Below, piece by piece: positions 48,221 through 56,673 of a DNA stretch of 64,000 nt; positions within the stretch are counted from its first letter, which is position 1; each line of letters starts with the position of its first letter. The notes beneath the pieces are model-generated. The model ran no database searches and was not told where the DNA came from. It worked only from the letters and a program-made list of their open reading frames with translations. The translations under genes and the position numbers were made by a program. The stretch comes from Bacillus siamensis KCTC 13613 (GTDB lineage: Bacteria; Bacillota; Bacilli; Bacillales; Bacillaceae). The stretch lies in contig NZ_AJVF01000040.1 of the NCBI RefSeq assembly GCF_000262045.1, positions 186,001 to 250,000 of the forward strand, given 5' to 3'.

Positions 48221-49129
48221 ATGAAACAAAATGACCGCGGGCTGGAACTTCTGATAACGGAAAAGCACGCCGGACAATGGCTGTTTTCAGTCCTGAAATC
48301 AGAATTTCAGGCATCTAAACCCGTGATAACCGAATGGATGAACCAAGAAAGCATTCAGGTCAATCGCACATCTCCGAAAAACAACATCATCCTGAAAACC
48401 GGAGACCGCCTGTTCATTGATCTTCAGGAAAAAACGGAGTCATCGGTGATCCCGGAATACGGGGAAGCGGAAATCTTATTTGAGGACAATCATATGCTGA
48501 TTGCAAATAAGCCGGCGGGAATGCCGACTCATCCGAATGAAGAGGGTCAGACCGGAACCCTCAGCAATCTGATCGCTTACCATTTTCAAATCAACGGCGA
48601 ACAAGCGAAAGTCCGCCACGTTCACCGGCTTGACCGGGACACGTCAGGTGCGGTCGTTTTTGCCAAACACCGCCTGGCTCATGCCATCCTCGACCGGCAG
48701 CTAGAAACCAAAACATTAAAACGCACCTATATCGCTGCAGCGGAAGGAAAAGTGACGCCGAAAAAAGGCACGGTTGATTCGCCGATCGGCCGCGACAGGT
48801 CACATTCCGTCAGACGGCGCGTCTCACCCGGCGGACAAGCCGCCGTCACCCATTACAAGGTACAAGGCTATCATTCCGGCGCGCGGCTTTCTCTGATCGA
48901 GCTTGAATTGGAAACCGGAAGAACACATCAAATCAGAGTGCATATGGCAAGCATCGGCCATTCGTTAGCGGGAGATGATCTGTACGGCGGAAGCCGGGCG
49001 CTGTTTCACAGACAGGCGCTTCACGCCAAAAAGGTAAGTGTCATTCATCCGATCTCCGGAGAAGAAATCATTGCCGAAGCGCCGATGCCCGCTGATCTGG
49101 CACACTTTACCGACACCTATTTTTCTTAA
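48221..49129 (+). CDS. yhcT: YhcT, RluA-family RNA pseudouridine synthase
   Basis: A 302-residue pseudouridine synthase, same length as B. subtilis YhcT. An S4-like N-terminal part (VITEWMNQESIQVN), then the catalytic domain with NKPAGMPTHPN, the catalytic Asp in VHRLDRDTSG, and LELETGRTHQIRVHMASIGHSLAGDDLYGG. It isomerises uridine in RNA; the target is unknown. ATG at 48221 with AAAGGAG nine bases before. It converges on srtD with a four-base overlap of stop codons. Confidence 0.9.
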   Translation: MKQNDRGLELLITEKHAGQWLFSVLKSEFQASKPVITEWMNQESIQVNRTSPKNNIILKTGDRLFIDLQEKTESSVIPEYGEAEILFEDNHMLIANKPAGMPTHPNEEGQTGTLSNLIAYHFQINGEQAKVRHVHRLDRDTSGAVVFAKHRLAHAILDRQLETKTLKRTYIAAAEGKVTPKKGTVDSPIGRDRSHSVRRRVSPGGQAAVTHYKVQGYHSGARLSLIELELETGRTHQIRVHMASIGHSLAGDDLYGGSRALFHRQALHAKKVSVIHPISGEEIIAEAPMPADLAHFTDTYFS

Positions 49130-49722
49130 ACCGGGTAAGCATATATAATATATCGTTTCGGTGCATTTCCGATGTAAGAAAACGGATAGCAAGTGGTCAG
49201 GATCAGTTCCTCCCGCTCATGCTGAAGGGTGATGACGGACGTATCATCCCGGCTGACGATTTTTGTATGGCTGATTTTATAAGAAAACGCGCCGTAAGAC
49301 AGCATCACGTTCAGCCTGTCTCCTTTTTTCAGTTCGCCGGTCCGTCGGAACACCGTGTCCCTGTGGCCGGATAATACGATTTGGCCGTGTTCATCCGGAT
49401 AATAGCTGTCTTTGTAATGGCCGACGCCTTTTGCTAAATCGTCTGCGTCAGTCCCTTCTACGATCGGGAGCTCAGCATCGATTTTAGGGATTTCTAAAAT
49501 ACCGCTTGCTTCACCTGTTTTAGGATGAAATTCTTTTTTGCGCTGCGCCAAAGCGGCTCTATTCGTTTCTTTCTTTGCCAAAACGGGTTCAGCCGCTTTT
49601 TTTGCTTCTTCAAGCGATTGGTTTGTCTTCATATGTGAATCGACGATCTTCCAGCTTCCGTAGCATGTGACGATGACACCGATGATGATGACAAGAAGCG
49701 GAATGTGTTTCAGTTTATTCAT
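49126..49722 (-). CDS. srtD: SrtD (YhcS), class D sortase
   Basis: A 198-residue sortase, the B. subtilis YhcS length. One N-terminal signal-anchor (about 6-24), then the sortase barrel with His120 (LSGHRDT), Cys178 (LTTCYPF) and Arg190 (APKRYIIYA). It cleaves an LPDTS-type signal and joins the substrate to the wall peptide. Its ATG overlaps the yhcR stop by four bases (ATGA); the sole visible substrate is that upstream gene. Confidence 0.93.
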   Translation of the reverse strand: MNKLKHIPLLVIIIGVIVTCYGSWKIVDSHMKTNQSLEEAKKAAEPVLAKKETNRAALAQRKKEFHPKTGEASGILEIPKIDAELPIVEGTDADDLAKGVGHYKDSYYPDEHGQIVLSGHRDTVFRRTGELKKGDRLNVMLSYGAFSYKISHTKIVSRDDTSVITLQHEREELILTTCYPFSYIGNAPKRYIIYAYPV

Positions 49723-51752
49723 GGGGTGCGGTTGCTCCTTTTCTTTCTGAAAAGCCAGTATACGCCGGCGCCTGTGATCACCAGTCCGGCCAGTGCCGTC
49801 TGATAGCTGCCCGCTGAAGTATCAGGCAACGGGCGGCCTTTTTGTGAGCCGCTTTCAGTCTGTTTTGTGCTTTTTTCCGGATTTGCAGCCGATGACGGAC
49901 GGGTTTCGGAAGCTGTTTCTTTTATAACGGGACGCTCTGGCTTTTTGGCTTTATCAGGCTGTTTTGCAGCATCCGGGTTTTTAGCGGGTTTTTCCGCTTG
50001 GGGTTTTTCTGTTTTATCGGGTCTGGTGCCGCCCGGTGTTTCCCCGTTTCCCGGCTGACTGCCGGTGTCATCAGGTGTTTCGGTTGCTGATGCCGTGCGG
50101 ATGCGGCCGTCGGTTTGATAAGAAATCGGAGCGGAAAAGCTTTTGACATAGTCTACTGTCGCTTCCAAATCCTCAGGCCCCGTCACCGGATTCTTGCCGA
50201 GTTTCCCGATCGGACCGTATTTTGCCCCCGCCGCCGTCGCCATAAATTGATTGACTGTTACTGTATATCCTTTTTCGGGCTGTATGTCTGTGCCGTCCGC
50301 CATCTTCATATCCACCGCTTGTCCGGTTTCCGGGTTCCATGTATAGGAAAATCCGCTGATGCTGTAATCCGGTCCGTAAACCGGAGAAATTTGCGCGTTG
50401 ATGATCTCCCGCAAATCCTTTCCTTTGATTTCAAGCTTCGTCAGCACATTGCCGAACGGCTGAACATTATAAAGGTCTCCCCATGTAATCGGCCCTTTTT
50501 TTATGCCGTCCCGGATGCCGCCGCCATTCATAAGCGCAAAATCGGATTTCATCTTCGTTTTCATACCGTCGGCAATCAGATTTCCAAGCGCCGTGTCGCC
50601 GTCATTTGAATAGCCGCCCGTTATATCATGGGCCGCTTCCCCGACCGTTTCGCTGATAATCGGTTTCACTTTCTCTTCATATTTGCTTAATATACCTGCT
50701 GCATTCGGGTCCGGCTTGATTTTACTTTGGTCGATATATTGGATTTCCGCTGATTTTTTCACGATATCCTTCGACTCTTTATCAAGTTCAAGATCGGCGA
50801 TTCCGATTGCTTTTCCGTATTCAAATGCCTGCACGATCAGCTTGCCGTTGACTTCTCCGTTTACGACTTTATGATTGTGCGCGGCGAAAATCACGTCAAT
50901 CTCTGAGTCTGTCCCGCCGGCAAGCTTTGCGGCTTCTCCCGTGATCGCACTGCCGTTTTGTTCAGCAGACATATGGGCGAGCACGGCGATAGCTTTAATT
51001 CCTTTTTTCTTCAGGTCAGCGGCGGCGTCATTGACGGCTTTTACCTCATCCGTAAACGTGATGTTTTTAATTCCGTCCGGAATGACCATTCCTGCTGCCG
51101 ATCTGGTTACAACTCCTATAAATGCAACCGGAATTCCGGAAACGTATTTGATTTCATACGGCGGAAGAAAGGACTCACCTGATTTCAGTTTACAGTTGGC
51201 GCAGACGAGCGGGAAATTTTGGCCGTCATAACCGCTTGTCCCCTTCCCGTCCGGATGATCTCCTCCATTGATGATCCGTTTAAGCTCATTTGTTCCTTCA
51301 TCGAATTCATGATTGCCGACAGTCCCGGCGTCAAACCCGATGTCTTCCATCAGTTCTACTGTCGGTTCATCTTGAAAAAGGGCTGACACGGGAGAACTGC
51401 CCCCGATCATATCGCCCGCATGCACCACGAAGGCGTGTTCTTTTTCGGCTTTTGCTTTTTTAATGTACGCCGCAGCGTAGTCCATTCGGCCGAACGTGCC
51501 ATCCGGTTTACCATCTCCGTTAAGATCAAGCTCATATTGCTGATCAATTTTTCCGTGCAGATCATTCATACTGATGATTCTGAGCGGGACACGGCCGGTG
51601 ACTTCAGTCTGCTGTTCTTGATACGCCTTATCCGTTCTACTCTCATTCAGCGGTCCGGCTTGTCCGATTGCTGCCGCATCTTTCAGGCCGGAGACCATAA
51701 AACAAACCATCAGCACACAGCACGAAAGACGCATCCCCCTTTTTTTCTTCAT
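49719..51752 (-). CDS. yhcR: YhcR-type wall-anchored 5'-nucleotidase, short form without nuclease domain
   Basis: A 677-residue secreted protein. Signal peptide about 1-30; calcineurin-like phosphoesterase about 52-330 (RIISMNDLHGKIDQ, HAGDMIGGSSP, GNHEFDEGTNE, FAAHNHKVVNG metal ligands); 5'-nucleotidase C-terminal domain about 360-540 (MNGGGIRDGIKKG, NVQPFGNVL); a Pro/Lys/Thr-rich wall linker; sorting signal LPDTSAGSYQ, hydrophobic helix and RKKRSN tail. B. subtilis YhcR is about 1217 residues, with OB-fold and staphylococcal-nuclease-like domains before this part; they are absent here, and 51753-51945 holds no remnant. ATG at 51752 has AAGGGGGG before it. Expected to strip phosphate from nucleotides at the wall. 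Confidence 0.87.
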   Translation of the reverse strand: MKKKRGMRLSCCVLMVCFMVSGLKDAAAIGQAGPLNESRTDKAYQEQQTEVTGRVPLRIISMNDLHGKIDQQYELDLNGDGKPDGTFGRMDYAAAYIKKAKAEKEHAFVVHAGDMIGGSSPVSALFQDEPTVELMEDIGFDAGTVGNHEFDEGTNELKRIINGGDHPDGKGTSGYDGQNFPLVCANCKLKSGESFLPPYEIKYVSGIPVAFIGVVTRSAAGMVIPDGIKNITFTDEVKAVNDAAADLKKKGIKAIAVLAHMSAEQNGSAITGEAAKLAGGTDSEIDVIFAAHNHKVVNGEVNGKLIVQAFEYGKAIGIADLELDKESKDIVKKSAEIQYIDQSKIKPDPNAAGILSKYEEKVKPIISETVGEAAHDITGGYSNDGDTALGNLIADGMKTKMKSDFALMNGGGIRDGIKKGPITWGDLYNVQPFGNVLTKLEIKGKDLREIINAQISPVYGPDYSISGFSYTWNPETGQAVDMKMADGTDIQPEKGYTVTVNQFMATAAGAKYGPIGKLGKNPVTGPEDLEATVDYVKSFSAPISYQTDGRIRTASATETPDDTGSQPGNGETPGGTRPDKTEKPQAEKPAKNPDAAKQPDKAKKPERPVIKETASETRPSSAANPEKSTKQTESGSQKGRPLPDTSAGSYQTALAGLVITGAGVYWLFRKKRSNRTP

Positions 51753-51945
51753 TCATTTCCCCCCTTGTCTTCTAAGAAATACGTTAGCTTATTTTCTTAA
51801 AAATCACACCACTTTTTTGTAAAGATTGTCTTCACTGGCGCAAAATAGTAAATAGTCCCCATGTAACGAAATCGGTCTGCATGTATAAGGGATCAGCTTT
51901 TTTCACATCTTAATGATGATTTGACATGAAGGAGGAAAACAATCA

Positions 51946-52608
51946 GTGGAACAGCAGCAGAATCAGCAGCAGCCGCCAGTAAATCAGGGGATGCCGGGTT
52001 CACCGCAAGTGAATCACGGAGGACATGAGCTTTTCGATATGCATGAAGTCCTGGCCGGAACAGTCGGCGTCCTGGATCAATTTATGATGCTCAGACAATT
52101 TATACAGGATCAGCAGCTGGCGGATATTCTTGACCGCCAGTACCAATTCATTCTCGGACTTTATAATCTGACGGCAGAATGCTTTAAGACCGGCCAAAAG
52201 CCTTCTCAGGAAACTTCGACATATATGATGAAGGAACAGAACCAAGCCGTGTACGGCATAAAACCGACACAGCCGAAAAAACCGAATCAATCATTAAATG
52301 ATGTCAAAGATCTCGGGATAAGCGGCCATATGCTCGGCCTGATTAAAGCTCAAGCTTCTCTTTTGACGATGAGCTCGCTTGAAATGACCAATCCCGTGAC
52401 AAGAAGAGTGCTCTCCGCTCAAATTCAGCAATATGTTGAAATGGCATTTGAAATCTTCTTGTACCAAAACAAACACGGCTATTATCAGGTTCCTCAGCTT
52501 AATGCACAAGATATGCAGACGATGCTGAATTCATTTGCCCCGGCTCAGGAACAGCCGCAAATGCCTCCGATTAAAGGACAAATGGGACAGCAGCAAAACC
52601 TGCATTGA
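51946..52608 (+). CDS. yhcQ: YhcQ, CotF-family spore coat protein
   Basis: A 220-residue Gln-rich protein starting MEQQQNQQQPPVNQG. The central part (about 30-100, HELFDMHEVLAGTVGVLDQFMMLRQF; about 125-165, LLTMSSLEMTNPVTRRVLSAQIQQYVEMAFEIFLYQNKHGYYQVP) is the coat protein F four-helix domain. The C terminus is again Gln/Pro-rich. Likely a spore coat or forespore protein. GTG start at 51946 behind AAGGAGG. Confidence 0.85.
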   Translation: MEQQQNQQQPPVNQGMPGSPQVNHGGHELFDMHEVLAGTVGVLDQFMMLRQFIQDQQLADILDRQYQFILGLYNLTAECFKTGQKPSQETSTYMMKEQNQAVYGIKPTQPKKPNQSLNDVKDLGISGHMLGLIKAQASLLTMSSLEMTNPVTRRVLSAQIQQYVEMAFEIFLYQNKHGYYQVPQLNAQDMQTMLNSFAPAQEQPQMPPIKGQMGQQQNLH

Positions 52609-53511
52609 TTAAGAAACGGCGTTGGATACCCGACTCTCCAATGCCGTTTTCTTTTTTTCATATGTTTTTGTGAAATCACGTTCAAACTGTCTCAGGGTTT
52701 CTTTGGTGGCCGCTTCAAAGCCTTTTTCAAAATCCTGTGTTTCGGCGGTTTTGTTGATAATGGTTAAGATAATGCCTTCTCCGAATGTATCGGTTAAATC
52801 CTTTATCATATAGAAGCTTTGCAAATATACATCCGTCTCATACTCCATCCGCGATTTCTGCCATTTTCGGTCGGTCGTTAATTGATCAAACGGCACGACG
52901 GAAAATGCAATCGGATCAATGACTACATCATAATGCGCAACCCATTCGCTCAGCCCCTCATGAAACCAAAGCGGAAATTCAGACGTAGACGTCCCCATTT
53001 GCCGCGTTTTTTGATGAAACGCATAGTGCGTATATTCATGTATAATCAATTGTTTATACATAAAAACGGCCAGCTCATCTTTTTTCAGAAGCTGTTTTTT
53101 CTCTTCAGGCAAAAGCCCCATCATCTGCTCCTGCTCTGAATAAAAACCGACTACGTTTTTCAAGCCGGAATATTGCTCAATTTCAGCTTCATCCGCAAAG
53201 AAAATAAGTTCAAGAGGCGCTGTTCCTTTATAGCCGACAATGATTTGATTGATACGCTTTGCGTAGTCTAACGTAAGCTTGGTCAGATCCAAGAGCGGTT
53301 TTTCATCCGCCGTATAGTAAATCGCTGTATGTTTGTAAATTTCTTTATTCATGTGTTCAGTCACTTGTTCCTTCGTCGGAACAGAGCGGCTGTTTTGGCC
53401 TGACAGGACGTACATCAAACTGACTGAAACGGCTGAACTGACAGCCAATATGACAAGGACTCCGCACAGGATCAGAGTGAATGCCGCCCGTTTCCCCATG
53501 CCGTCACGCAA
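52609..53511 (-). CDS. Membrane-anchored HExxH metallopeptidase-like protein
   Basis: A 300-residue protein with an N-terminal signal-anchor (about 9-35) and an extracytoplasmic gluzincin-like domain: IIHEYTHYAFH gives His158, Glu159 and His162, and FHEGLSEW offers Glu185 as third zinc ligand. This is the M1-like 'MA' peptidase pattern. B. subtilis has yhcO and yhcP between yhcN and yhcQ; here one gene fills the gap and I cannot say which it matches. Start is TTG at 53511 behind GGGAGG. Substrate unknown. A hairpin shared with yhcQ (52614-52652) lies in its 3' end. Confidence 0.75.
   Translation of the reverse strand: MRDGMGKRAAFTLILCGVLVILAVSSAVSVSLMYVLSGQNSRSVPTKEQVTEHMNKEIYKHTAIYYTADEKPLLDLTKLTLDYAKRINQIIVGYKGTAPLELIFFADEAEIEQYSGLKNVVGFYSEQEQMMGLLPEEKKQLLKKDELAVFMYKQLIIHEYTHYAFHQKTRQMGTSTSEFPLWFHEGLSEWVAHYDVVIDPIAFSVVPFDQLTTDRKWQKSRMEYETDVYLQSFYMIKDLTDTFGEGIILTIINKTAETQDFEKGFEAATKETLRQFERDFTKTYEKKKTALESRVSNAVS
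52614..52652 (+). terminator. Terminator after yhcQ
   Basis: AAACGGC(G)TTGGA / TCCAA(T)GCCGTTT stem and a T-rich tail, lying in the end of the convergent gene. Confidence 0.72.
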
Positions 53512-53596
53512 ACAAGCTCCCTCCCCGATCCTTCAATTTTTCATCTCATTCTTTACTTTATGCGCCGGAAGGTTTGGCCGTGACGGCAGATAAAAT

Positions 53597-53626
53597 AAAA
53601 AAGCCGCAGCAAATGCGGCTTTTCCA
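53597..53626 (-). terminator. Terminator after yhcN
   Basis: AAAAGCCGCA / TGCGGCTTTT stem with a five-base loop and a T run on the minus strand. Confidence 0.85.
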
Positions 53627-53635
53627 TTCATTCAT

Positions 53636-54178
53636 TTATTTATTGGGGTTTGGGAATACACGCTGCACCATTTGGCCGAATTCATCAAACAGACCGGATA
53701 CCGGGTGGCCGTTTTTGATTCGTTTTCCGTAGCCTTGCATACGTTCCACGAAATCCGGATTCGCTGATACATATACTGTCCGGACATGTTTATCGGCTGA
53801 TTTCACCTTATCGGTTATCTTATTTTTCAAATGGTTGGCAATGGCGCCTTTTTGCCCGTTTGTCAAAACAACGGCAACATAAGCGCTGTTTCCGGCAACG
53901 ATTACAGTTGCATTTTTAACTTCTTTCAGATCAGTCACCTTGTCTGCGGCTTTATCAGCAACCCTCAGGTTACGGTTGTTATTGTGATCTGCGGTGTTTT
54001 GGTTATGACGGTTCCCTGTATTCATATTTGTCGCACCGTCGTTAGGCGTGTTGCGGTAATTTACATTTTGGGTGCGGTTGTCATTTCGTTTTCCTTCTCC
54101 CTGGTTTCCCATGCTGCACCCTGCGGTAATCAGCATCGGCAGAAGAAGGGCAGAGATAACTGCTTGTTTTTTTATCAT
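53636..54178 (-). CDS. yhcN: YhcN, spore-associated lipoprotein
   Basis: A 180-residue lipoprotein of the YhcN/YlaJ family. Lipobox LITAGC with Cys21, then an Asn-rich low-complexity stretch to about residue 75, then the conserved domain (KNATVIVAGNSAYVAVVLTN, YVSANPDFVERMQGYGKRI). In B. subtilis it is made in the forespore under sigma-F/G and is found in the spore inner membrane, aiding germination or outgrowth. GGAGGA precedes the ATG at 54178. I could not assign its promoter safely. Confidence 0.88.
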   Translation of the reverse strand: MIKKQAVISALLLPMLITAGCSMGNQGEGKRNDNRTQNVNYRNTPNDGATNMNTGNRHNQNTADHNNNRNLRVADKAADKVTDLKEVKNATVIVAGNSAYVAVVLTNGQKGAIANHLKNKITDKVKSADKHVRTVYVSANPDFVERMQGYGKRIKNGHPVSGLFDEFGQMVQRVFPNPNK

Positions 54179-54321
54179 GTGAATTCCTCCTTTCTCACTT
54201 TACGTATAGGTTTTTCTATTCGGCTGGATTTATGCATGCCGTTTGCATTTGAACGGTTTGGATAAATATCAGAAGGAAAGGAAAAGATAAATGTAATCAC
54301 TAGAATGAGGAGGGATTTAAC

Positions 54322-54921
54322 TTGTTCAGACAAAAAAGAGGCATCAGCCCGACAGCGCTGCTGATCGGCTCATCAATTTTGATTGCAGCTTTATCACCGG
54401 AAATCCGCCGCAAAATCACCGGAATGGTTTCAGGCCGAACGCAGCATAAAGATGACGCACACTCCATGCAGCCCGCCGAAATGATTAAGCAGGCTTTCGG
54501 CGGAGATTCCGGCGGACAGCAGCACACGGACAAAGCCCGGCACTCACAAAGCGGCTCCATGCAGCCCGCCGAGATGATCAAACAGGCTTTCGGCGGGGAA
54601 TCCGGCGGACAGCGGCACACGGACAAAGCCCGGCACTCACAAGGCGGCTCCATGCAGCCCGCCGAGATGATTAAGCAGGCTTTCGGCGGAGATTCCGGCG
54701 GACAGCGGCATGAGCAGACTTCCCGCCAACACTCCGGCTCAACTTCATCGTCTCATGAACACAGCCGGAGCCATACGGACGGACAGGCAGACCGCAGAAA
54801 AGAGACTTCGGCAAAGCCTCACTATACAGAGCCGATTCACTTTGAAGAAAGCGCGGTAAATGTTTTAAATGACAGCACCGTGATGAATATGCTGGAAGAT
54901 CTGGAACCTGGAAATCATTAA
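54322..54921 (+). CDS. yhcM: YhcM-like protein with three 31-residue repeats
   Basis: A 199-residue protein. N-terminal hydrophobic stretch (GISPTALLIGSSILIAALS), then three near-identical 31-residue repeats (SMQPAEMIKQAFGGDSGGQ...HTDKARHSQ), a Ser/His-rich stretch, and an acidic C terminus. Position next to yhcN and tcyP equals B. subtilis yhcM (151 residues); repeat gain would explain the extra length. TTG start at 54322 after GAGGAGGG. Function unknown; the amphipathic repeat unit (PAEMIKQAFGG) could bind membrane or a partner. Confidence 0.75.
   Translation: MFRQKRGISPTALLIGSSILIAALSPEIRRKITGMVSGRTQHKDDAHSMQPAEMIKQAFGGDSGGQQHTDKARHSQSGSMQPAEMIKQAFGGESGGQRHTDKARHSQGGSMQPAEMIKQAFGGDSGGQRHEQTSRQHSGSTSSSHEHSRSHTDGQADRRKETSAKPHYTEPIHFEESAVNVLNDSTVMNMLEDLEPGNH
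54463..54716 (+). repeat. Three in-frame 93-bp tandem repeats in yhcM
   Basis: Units start at 54463, 54556 and 54649, exactly 93 bases apart; the third is partial (about 66 bases). Units differ at few bases, which points to recent slippage or unequal crossing-over. Confidence 0.93.
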
Positions 54922-55002
54922 AAATACACGAATTCGTTTTTTAACGATTTGAAGAAGTTCCCTTAATCACAATGCCGGGGAGCGGATAATGTTGCTTCCC
55001 GC

Positions 55003-55040
55003 TAAAAAAGCCTTAACTTCAGGTGAAGTTAAGGCTTTTC
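55003..55040. terminator. Terminator after tcyP
   Basis: AGCCTTAACTTCA / TGAAGTTAAGGCT perfect stem with A and T tracts; serves tcyP on the minus strand and possibly yhcM. Confidence 0.82.
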
Positions 55041-55130
55041 AGATTGAGGAAAGATCTTGCTAACCATGCAGTGCGGCTTCACAGCAAAGTGATGTGCCAT
55101 GGCTGGTTTTTGCTGATGATCCTCTTTTTA

Positions 55131-56522
55131 TTAAGCTTCTTCAGCTTCAATGACGATTGAGGAATCATTGTAAACCGAGGTATCGGTTTCCTTCGTCATT
55201 TTACTTGTTAACAGTCCCGCGGTCATGCTGCCGCTGACATTTAAGGCAGTGCGCCCCATGTCAATTAACGGCTCAATTGAGATGAGCAGCCCGGCAAGCG
55301 CGACAGGCATGTTTAAAGCGGATAAGACGAGAAGAGCCGCAAATGTCGCGCCGCCTCCTACGCCTGCTACACCGAACGAACTGATTGCCACTATCGCGAT
55401 GACCGAAATAATAAATCCGGGTTCAAACGGATTTTGCCCCACTGTCGGCGCAATCATCATCGCGAGCATTGCCGGATAAATGCCGGCACAGCCGTTTTGA
55501 CCGATCGATAAGCCGAATGAACCGGCGAAGTTCGCAATTCCTTCCGGTACGCCCATGCTTTTTTGTGTTTTAATATTGAGCGGCAAAGCCCCTGCGCTTG
55601 AACGGGACGTAAACGCAAACACCATGACCGGAAATGCTTTTTTCACGTATGTGATCGGATTTAAACCGCTGAACGTAATCAGCAGCAAGTGAATGATAAA
55701 CATGACGATGAGCGCGGCGTATGATGCGATCACAAACATCCCCAGTTTCACAATGCTGTCGATGTCGCTTGTCGCGATCGTTTTCGTCATAATCGCCAAC
55801 ACCCCGTAAGGCGTCAGTCTTAAAATTAATGTCACGACGCGCATAATAATCGCGTAAACCGCATCGACAATTCCGCTGAATGTCGCGGCGTGCTCCGGCT
55901 GCTTCCGTTTCACGCCAAGGAAAGCGATGCCGAGAAAAGCGGCGAAAATAACGACTCCGATGGTGGAAGTCGGTCTGGCCCCGGTGAAATCAAGAAACGG
56001 ATTTCCCGGCAGAAGCTCAACGATTTGCTGAGGAAGCGTTTTAGCCGTCATATCCTCCGATTTTTGCTGAAGCTCCTGGCCTCTTGATAGCTCAGTGCTT
56101 CCCTGGTCGATATGAACGGCCTTCAGATCAAAGGAAAGCGCCGAAACAATTCCGACTGCCGCGGCAATTGCTGTTGTGGCGATCAAAATTCCGATAATCA
56201 GGCCGCTGATTTTTCCGATGTTATGGGTCAGTTTCAGCTTCGTAAATGCGCCCAGAATGGAAATAAAGACAAGCGGCATGACGATCATCTGAAGCAACTT
56301 GACATAACCGCCGCCGGCGATATTAAACCAATCAGCTGTTTGTGTCACGATATGTGAAGCCGGCCCGTAAATCAATTGCAGTGCAAAACCGAATACAATG
56401 CCTAATCCGAGCGCCGTAAAGACACGTTTAGAAAAGGAAACGTGTTTTTTTTGCATCACAAACAGACCTGCTATAAGCAAAAGCATAATGAAAACATGTA
56501 AGACTACAAATAAATTCTCCAA
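55131..56522 (-). CDS. tcyP: TcyP, L-cystine sodium symporter
   Basis: A 463-residue transporter of the dicarboxylate/amino-acid:cation symporter family, same length as B. subtilis TcyP (YhcL). Marks are LLQMIVMPLVFISILGAF, the Ser-rich hairpin FAFTSRSSAGALPLNI, GQNGCAGIYPAMLAMM and GVAGVGGGATFAALLVL. Imports cystine under sulfur limitation (CymR control in B. subtilis). TTG start at 56522 with AAGGGAG about 12 bases upstream. Confidence 0.9.
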   Translation of the reverse strand: MENLFVVLHVFIMLLLIAGLFVMQKKHVSFSKRVFTALGLGIVFGFALQLIYGPASHIVTQTADWFNIAGGGYVKLLQMIVMPLVFISILGAFTKLKLTHNIGKISGLIIGILIATTAIAAAVGIVSALSFDLKAVHIDQGSTELSRGQELQQKSEDMTAKTLPQQIVELLPGNPFLDFTGARPTSTIGVVIFAAFLGIAFLGVKRKQPEHAATFSGIVDAVYAIIMRVVTLILRLTPYGVLAIMTKTIATSDIDSIVKLGMFVIASYAALIVMFIIHLLLITFSGLNPITYVKKAFPVMVFAFTSRSSAGALPLNIKTQKSMGVPEGIANFAGSFGLSIGQNGCAGIYPAMLAMMIAPTVGQNPFEPGFIISVIAIVAISSFGVAGVGGGATFAALLVLSALNMPVALAGLLISIEPLIDMGRTALNVSGSMTAGLLTSKMTKETDTSVYNDSSIVIEAEEA

Positions 56523-56673
56523 AACAGGTAAACACTCCCTTGCTCATTATCCTTAAACACTATATTATATGAATTCCGATCGGTCAAGTATGATTTTACA
56601 ATATATGTATTTTTATAGACTTTTCTCTTTTCTTTCCACCCTTTCTTTAGTAACTTATATAAGGGTGATTGTT

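Noticed and set aside
54463..54716. Repeats that might suggest a CRISPR array
   Set aside because: Units are 93 bp, contiguous, without spacers, and in frame with a protein gene.
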